Below are positions 57,733 through 64,000 of a stretch of DNA of 64,000 nucleotides, piece after piece (within the stretch, counting starts at the first letter, position 1; each line of letters starts with the position of its first letter). Source of the DNA: Parietichytrium sp. I65-24A (taxonomy: Eukaryota > Sar > Bigyra > Thraustochytrida > Thraustochytriidae); the NCBI GenBank assembly GCA_012862575.1, contig BLSF01000048.1:67797-131796 (forward strand), in the 5' to 3' direction. The notes beneath the pieces are model-generated. The model saw only the letters and a program-made list of their open reading frames with translations, was not told the origin of the DNA and searched no databases. Both the position numbers and the translations under genes were made by a program.

Positions 57733-59315
57733 CTAATGCATGGGAAACTGCAAAGTGGCGCAATCTCCCACTGTTGTCCACTCATCTACAGCATAGCCAA
57801 AGGTTCTAAAAGCAGACATGGCGTATGGGTTGTTCTTCACTGCGTCAGTGTATAGCTTTCTCTCGGAGAGAGGGTACTTTTGGCCAAAGTATCTATCCTG
57901 TTTGACGGTGAACAACCTGATGGACTGGTCGATGATGCTTCGGCCGCGATCATCGGCGGTCTGTATGAATTTGGCGATTCGCTCAAAACAAGATCTATGG
58001 CCCTTGACAAGATCTTCGATACGAACTACGAGAAACTGATCCTCGCGGAGGTTAGCTTTTGCCCAATGAAGAACGTCAAGATTAAGGCGGCTCCAAAGCT
58101 CCAAGCGCATCTCGTAGGTGTCTTCGCACGGCACACGCCCGCCGTAGTACCGTTTACATGTATTAAAAAACAACGTGTTGTCTCCAGCGCTAATATCCCT
58201 TCCGTCACGGATGATGTGCACGTACTTGAACTCGCCTGTCACATGCTGAATGTAAGGGAGGACAAAGGACGAGCGAGGGTGTTTGAAACCCCACAGGCCG
58301 TAAGGGTATTTTTCCTGGTTGAGCTTCTTTCCTGTGTAAAATCTGCGAATTGAAATACGAAAAGAGTTAGCATGCGCAGGAAGCACGGAAGAGAGGTAGT
58401 TGGCCGGAGTATCGCGCCACTACATCCAACTTACTGTGTATGATTCAGCATCGTCCGAAAAAGAGTAGATGTCCATTGTACACCGGTGTTCCAGGTAGCT
58501 GGTTCAACGCACGAGCGATTGTAGTTTCCGGAGCCGCACTGCTCAATAGACTTGGAGTAGAATATGTAGGATTTTATGGTGTCCTCGGCCACGTGATTCT
58601 CAACGTCACACCCGACCGTGGGGAAGCCATTGATAAAGAGCCTAGAGTCACGTGAGTCTTTCTTGACGGTGACCCCGAATTTGCCCATCCAAACGCCAAA
58701 CTGGGTCACAAGGTATGCCACGGCGCGCGTGCCACTGTCTCCGATACCCCCGAGCACGACTGGGGGTTTTACTCCTTGGTTCTCGCGCCTGAATGTGAGA
58801 AGCCCTGCCAGAGCCTCTTTGGCGCTGTCCTTCTCGCACTGATGTGCTGAGGCGCTAGATCTGTAGCTCTTCACCAAGTCATCAGAGCGAATCAGCGTGA
58901 TCTTTCTCGGCGCTGACTGTTTCGAAACTGGCTCTGTAGAACCTTTCGTCGAGACTACCACCGCCTCTGTCGGCGCAAGTGTTGCTTGGATGTGCGTCTC
59001 GCGCACGTCCTCCAGCCCCTCCTCCTCTTCCTCCTCCTCCAGCTCGGTCTGCTCCGCGGATGCGAGCCACGGCCTCCCAAAGTGTCTCGTGATGCGAGTG
59101 CCAAGTATGTCCGCATTGAGTTCCACGCCCGTGGGCCGAGGCACCTTGCTCACGAACCACTTGAACGCCAGCGCCACACAGTAAAAAGCCAGGAGCGCTC
59201 GCACGAGCCTCCAGCGCGCGCTGCGCATCTCGCGGCGCACGCCAGGGTCGCCGGCCATGCGAAGGCACATGCTTCTCGCCGCCTTGGCTTCAGACTTGCC
59301 CAGCGCCAGCGCCAT
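57733..59315 (-). CDS. Golgi-type sulfotransferase (type II membrane protein)
   Basis: Exons 59315-58435 and 58342-57733, intron of 92 bases (GTAAGT...TTCGCAG), 496 residues from MALALGKSEA; the frame is open further upstream without an ATG. A membrane anchor (LVRALLAFYCVALAFKWF) near 50, then an acidic Glu-rich stem. Residues about 189-200 (LGGIGDSGTRAV) form the 5'-phosphosulfate loop for PAPS, and about 336 (YVHIIRDGRDISAG) the 3'-phosphate motif. RLELWSRLNLDVLHWAK and FLVVRIEDL follow as in Golgi sulfotransferases. The enzyme should transfer sulfate from PAPS to a glycan or protein in the Golgi lumen; acceptor unknown. The loop has Asp-Ser-Gly where many enzymes have Arg-Ser-Gly. Confidence 0.85.
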
Positions 59316-59452
59316 GCTCAGCGCATCTCCGTCCGAGGCCGCCACTTTTCCTGACCTTTGCAACGCACGGAACGCCAACCACCGGCTGCCACTGTGGGAC
59401 ACACTCTGTCCCTCTGTCCCTCTGTCCCCTTCTCGTCGCGCACCAAGCCTGC

Positions 59453-59660
59453 GTCTCTCTCTCTGTCTTTCTGTCTTTCTGTCCTTCTGTCCTTCTGGTC
59501 TTTATCTATCTCCAGTTCTTCTTTGTCTGTGTCTGTGTCTCTTTGTCTGTGTGACGTTTGTCTGTTTGTTTGTCTGTGTGTCTCTGTCTCCGCGCACTTG
59601 CTCTCTTCCTCTTCCTCTCTCTTTCTCTCTCTCTGTCTCTCTCTTTCTTGCTTTGCTTTG
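59453..59660. repeat. Long polypyrimidine (CTGTCT/CTCTTTC) tract
   Basis: About 200 bases almost only of C and T with interspersed G, made of CTGTCTTT, TGTCTGTG and CTCTTTCT units. Frames across it are low complexity on both strands. Confidence 0.85.
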
Positions 59661-59917
59661 CTCACATGCAGAGAGATCAGCTAGGACATAGTATCTACCT
59701 CTTACTGAGCATGACTCTTAATTCGTAGCGGAGGTGGTAGCGGACGCTGGGACTTGGGGCGGGTCAAGCTATGGTTGTCTTTAGATGGGTAGTAGTGGGA
59801 GTAGAGAGGGAGAGGTACGGAGTGGAAGGAAAGGAAGAAGTTGGATGTGTGGAGCAGAGAGTATTTTTCGCTTTTCGTACTCGTTTTGTTTAGACTTTCC
59901 GTTTCTAAAGTATGGGC

Positions 59918-59919
59918 GA

Positions 59920-59951
<32 letters not shown>
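59918..59951. repeat. GAAA tetranucleotide microsatellite
   Basis: About eight tandem GAAA units. Confidence 0.9.
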
Positions 59952-60990
59952 GGAGCGACGGTTGCTGACTGTCAGTGTGATGAAGGCAGTGTGGCTTCGG
60001 TGACCGAGGAAATAAAAACTTTGGTGTTGGTTATGATTCATTCATGCCTGTTCCGAGCCTTTGAGTCGAGAGGCAGTCCAGGTGATCCGCTCTCCTCCAT
60101 CTGCTATCTGCTATCTGCTGTCCGGATTCACAACATCCACATCATCCACAGCCCAATGCCGCTTTTTGCCGAGAGATCTTCGCGGCCAAAGTCTCTCTCT
60201 TTCGTTCGTTTGGCAGAGGTTGGAATCGAAGACTTTCACCGTCGGCCCCGGCGCAAAAAGGCAAGGCAGTTGATACTTTTGTGAGACACAAGAGCAGCGG
60301 CAAAAGAAAGTAAGTCGCCCATTGCAATCATCATCACAATCCCAAAAAAAGATTGCAAGAGGAGAATGAGCTAGCTCAGCGGTCGAGCCACGTCGAATTC
60401 CTTCGCTCTTTTAGTACTACTGGGTCTACTGGGTACCGACTCTAGCCTGGCATAACGGGGGCAGCGACAAATGCCAAGTGAGCAGTGGTAAACCATAATG
60501 ACCCTGTCGATCCCTGTACCTTACAAGTCAAAAAGAGAGCTTAAGTTTACTGAGAGAATGAAGGCGGTTGGGCAGCGCAGAATACCGATGTCAGTCCCGT
60601 AGAAGTGTTTTACAGTACGGTGCTTGGACCTGAACTCTGAAACTCGCAGCAAGAACTGCGATGTGCGATGAGCCGGCTTGCCCGCTCGACTCGAATACAT
60701 CATGACGATCGTGATGATAACTACCAAGTATGTTGCTGGCAAGATCGCGTGGGCCTCGGGCCTGGCTGGCTGAAGTCTCTGGACATCTCTGGAGGCACTC
60801 TTTTGCGCACTTTGCAGTCCTTGCAGGTTCGCATGTCGAATGAGAAAAAGCGTTTTCTCTCAGGAATACTCTCTCGTCCTGTTTGGACGTGCCGATTGTT
60901 TTTCAATTAAAAAGCAGAGCAGTAAAACATGTAAATTCAGAATTAGAAAACACAGTCAGAACGTGTCAGAACACGAGCTGCTAGATTCTC

Positions 60991-61016
60991 TTCTGAATTC
61001 TGAATTCTGAATTCTG
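60991..61016. repeat. TTCTGAA heptamer array
   Basis: 3.7 perfect tandem copies of TTCTGAA, the longest array of a heptamer found as single or double copies in other intergenic regions. Confidence 0.9.
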
Positions 61017-61439
61017 ATGATGTGACAATGAGCACTCAGTACCAGTACTAGGGTGCTCAAACGTCAATACCTAGTACCGTACGATGCTAAGCGAAGGAGG
61101 CGATTTGGTGTGTCCAACATTTTTTTTCCAACAGGAATCTGGCCCGTAGTCTCTGTTAGGCGCAGAGTGCGAACCCACTATAACAATTATGGTTTCCTCT
61201 GGACGGGATAATAGTACCACCTACATGAGTCCCATAGGGCCTCTGGTGCGGGGAAATTGCCAGTTGCTAGAACTATTGATGGTTCTATTGCGAGTGTAGG
61301 TGTCGGGTACTCCCGTTAGCACTAGCATTAGAACTAAAAGTCAGTGTGGTAACTCTTCGATCTTGATTGAAATCTCAAGCTCAAAAATGTCAGAATAGTT
61401 TGACTGTGAATCACGTGCTGTGAATTTTACTTTTTTTTT

Positions 61440-61500
61440 GATGTCAATGTCAATGTCAATGACAATGTCGATGCCGATGTCGTTGTCAATGTCGATGGAG
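61440..61500. repeat. GTCAAT/GTCGAT hexamer repeat
   Basis: About nine tandem hexamers (GTCAAT, GACAAT, GTCGAT, GCCGAT variants). Intergenic. Confidence 0.85.
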
Positions 61501-63102
61501 GCAGGTGTTGTTGTGCGGAGTGGACAGCGGCCGACACAAGCGCTGAAAGTGAATGAGCGAATCGCATATTTTGCGCTATAACCTCGATGCCGAGAACTCG
61601 TGTGCAATGTTATCAGCTGTGAACGAGTGAGCCTCGCTGTCCAAAGACTGTCGCAACGGCGTACTCTGCGCAGATACAGTGCAGCACCTGGTGCTCAGCA
61701 CTGAGTAGTTTGCAATGTCTGGTCTGGGCTTTTCTTGCGATTTCGATGAGCAAATGCGAGTGCTCACGGTCACCACAGTCTTTCGCCATAGCAGGCTCAC
61801 CATTCTTCGAAATTCTGTGCAAACACGCTCAAGGAAATTGATGACCGGAGAGGCACAAACTCTCCAGGCTCGGTCACGCAATGGTACGATACTCGAGCCG
61901 TGTATGCATGAAGTTTATTGTTGCAATTAAATACTCGAGTGCAGCAAACTTTTTTGCCCAACGCGTTCTCCCTTGGTAGGAAACAACATCCTATGATTCT
62001 GAGGGGAACTGTGGAAAAGGAGAAAGATCCACTTGGCCAAATGCTGTAAGAAGATCGACACGCGGATCGGCCTGTGACTCTGCGCACCGTTGCTGCACTG
62101 TTGAGAGGTACCGAGTACCGGTACTGCAGCGGAAAGCGAGTGAAATTTTTTTGGGGGCAAAAGAGCTGCGTCTTGGACTTATATGAGCATGAGCCAGCAG
62201 GCGCTGTGTTGGAGGGGACGTACTCATCGTACACTCAAAGAGTGGTGAGGAAAAATTCGATCCAGTTGCAAGTAGTTTTGTTGTGGTGCAGCATACACAT
62301 CAGGACAGCTGGACATTTTTTGTACCACAGCCAAATATTTAGACGTGCGGATTTTACCGATACCGATAAGGAGATGCTTGGCCAGTCAAATTTCTGGACA
62401 AGCTTATCAAAGGTGTTTGTTCAAGGAAGACTTGAAGGGTGTTGAGATTGACCGTGAGCGTCACATCGCAGAGTCCCGCCAAGTTCTGCTTCTCTTTCTT
62501 GTATGTAACAATACGAGCAAGATGCTTTTTGTCAGCGACGAGTTCTTGCGACTTACGATCACAATCGATTTCGGATTTCGAACATTGGCGTTCAGGCACA
62601 ATCAAGTATCTATCGTTGTGCATCCGTCCTACGCAATATCGTCGATTAACTGTTAGATAACGTTTAGGGGGTAAATCCTTTGCAGTTAAGACCGCTTCCC
62701 AACACCCACGAGTTTCCGTGGGATGTCGAACAAAGACACGCAGAAAGCAGAGAAAGCAGAGAGCGCAAAAAATCACGTTTCCTCGATGTTCAATGATGTT
62801 CATCTGACTGTAAATTCTGAATTCTGTTCGAAAGAAACCCCGTGCGGAACACGGTGGTCACGTGGCGAGAGATCCGTTGGAGTATCACCAGACTCGGACT
62901 CCATCTATTCAAAACTTTACCATGTCCTGGTAAAACCAACTATAAAGTTGTAACTGCGTTGGTGCAAGAGACAGCGAGGACACAGCGAGGACGCCAGCAG
63001 CTTGCTCGAACGGAAGATGGAGCTTGCGTGTCGAGGCACCAGCGTTCAAAATGGGCTCTTCGTGGACCCTGGGAGATTCAGAAAGGTAAGTGTCGCCAAC
63101 GA

Positions 63103-64000
63103 GAGGATTCAGCAAGCGATGATGATGGCGATGATGGCGATGATGGCGGAGCAAGTGACACTGATGCCGAGCGAGTTGTATATTTGAAAAAAAAAATGGC
63201 GCGAAGGCAGTTGGCGAGGAAGTATATGAGTCCATGAGGTACTACGAAATGGTCGTGGAAGTAATGTACGACGAGAAGGCAAAGGCGCCAAAACACTGTC
63301 ACAGATTCCTCCTTCTTTGTGAGTCCGTGCTTTTCGTTCTCAGCTTGTCCAAAAAGGAGGCCCAGAAGAATCTGTGGGCCGGAGAAGGAGCGCATCCGCC
63401 GATTTATCTCAAAGATGTAATATCCGTACAGCAACTGAGCAAACGCTCAGAAGTCTTCGCGGTAAGTTTCCAAGGGCGAGTGAATCCATTCGAACAAAGG
63501 CAATAGGAGCTGACAAGGCCACCGTGGAGTACAGGAGGACGAGCTTAATAAGAAAGTACGGCATGTTGAAATCATCTATCAACGCGAGAACAAGGAGGGC
63601 AAGAGACAAAACGTTTCACTGGAGCTTGCGGCTTGGGAGAATGGAAGTGTTTTGAGTGACCACTTGCACGGAGCGTGGACGAGTCTCATCACACGTTATT
63701 GCCTAGATATTGATATCGCAATTCACCTTGGCGAGAGCGCCGAGGAGTCAGCCAGTGCTCTTTTTGACGTGTACCAGGACTTGGTGAAAGATATTACGCT
63801 CAATTTGCGAAAGGACCCGCCTGGGTTGATAGGGGCAGTGAAAGAACTAGCAAAGGCAGCGCTACACGATCGATCGCTCAAGCGTCTATTTTTTACATCC
63901 CCACTGTTGTCCAAGCAACTCTTGCAAGATCTGAGCAGCTGCAGGACTTTTCTGTCAAGCTCCGGAGGAACGGATATAGGACACTCGATTCTGAGAACCA
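63103..64000 (+). CDS. PH-like-domain protein, partial, with a frame break at a poly-A run
   Basis: Runs off the window at 64000; the true start was not found. An acidic stretch (EDSASDDDGDDGDD from ATGATGGCG repeats, then ASDTDAERVVYLKKK) reads to a 10-base A run at 63187-63196. The next frame continues at once as GAKAVGEEVYESMRYYEMVV and HRFLLLCESVLFVLSL. One missing A would explain this: an assembly error, a polymorphism or a real frameshift. The second exon starts at 63535 after intron 63462-63534 (GTAAGT...TACAG, phase 0) with EDELNKKVRHVEIIYQRENK. A beta-rich block followed by a helix with Trp (LHGAWTSLITRYCLDI) resembles a PH domain. Function and full length unknown. Confidence 0.5.

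Larger units (their letters stand above)
59316..63102. other. 3.8 kb region with no clear gene
   Basis: No frame gives a recognisable protein. It holds a long pyrimidine tract (59453-59660), a GAAA run (59918-59951), a TTCTGAA heptamer array (60991-61016), a GTCAATGTCAAT repeat (61440-61500) and GTAC-rich words (61040-61085, 62105-62130). The far end (62940-63102) may contain a 5' exon of the PH-like gene that I could not place. Confidence 0.5.

Noticed and set aside
59841-60284. 147-codon frame over the GAAA repeat
   Set aside because: Driven by the Lys/Glu repeat; no homologue-like features.
61797-62445. Opposed frames of 123-145 codons
   Set aside because: Both strands are open by chance, with no motif, plausible start context or exon chain.
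63086-63110. GTAAGT at 63086 as a donor for a short first exon (MELACRG...) of the PH-like gene
   Set aside because: The only acceptors in a matching frame would make an intron of about 20 bases or lead straight to a stop.

Overview
The window is nuclear DNA of a eukaryote: about 17 protein genes on both strands, most with zero to two short introns (70-137 bases, donors mostly GTAAGT, often a CTAAC-like branch site), and no operons. The organism is probably a unicellular protist or alga with cilia or flagella, because 13962-14603 encodes a three-exon TMEM216/TMEM80-family ciliary transition-zone protein. That argues against red algae, land plants other than those with motile sperm, and most fungi. 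The lineage cannot be fixed from sequence alone. No tRNA, rRNA, transposon, virus-like element or CRISPR array was found.

Layout. 1-1182: 3' part of a GH5 glycosidase. 1449-23660 is rich in repeat-domain proteins: an F-box/LRR protein, two LRR proteins with helical or cysteine-containing N-terminal regions, an IQ-motif/ankyrin protein, the TMEM216-like gene, and a 2,740-residue protein that reads SPRY, helical ARM-like repeats, LRR, CHAT protease-like domain, NB-ARC-type NTPase. That last gene is the most striking object here. It has the layout of an NLR-like sensor with a built-in caspase/separase-fold effector. After a 3 kb gene-free stretch come an RGS protein and a membrane-anchored FAD oxidase of the aldonolactone-oxidase type with a large Ser-rich N-terminal region (26716-31956). 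34213-44735 holds a basic nuclear-type protein, a P4-ATPase lipid flippase, a DUF3089 alpha/beta hydrolase and the spliceosomal SART1/Snu66 protein. 45962-59315 holds a membrane M14 carboxypeptidase, a secreted PA-domain protein of unknown function, a 1,497-residue polytopic membrane class-3 lipase and a Golgi-type sulfotransferase. The window ends in a PH-like gene that runs off the edge and has a likely one-base homopolymer problem.

Convergent gene pairs are separated by 250-570 bases. Most divergent pairs have 1.1-2.3 kb between them, filled with simple repeats, dispersed TTCTGAA heptamers and GTAC-rich palindromic words. Functional links are loose: lipid and glycolipid handling (GH5, flippase, two hydrolases, lipase), secretory-pathway enzymes (M14, PA protein, sulfotransferase, oxidase), and signalling or recognition scaffolds (RGS, IQ/ankyrin, LRR, CHAT-NB-ARC).

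Exon joins were read by hand from splice consensus and frame continuity. Family calls rest on recognisable motifs, with no database search.
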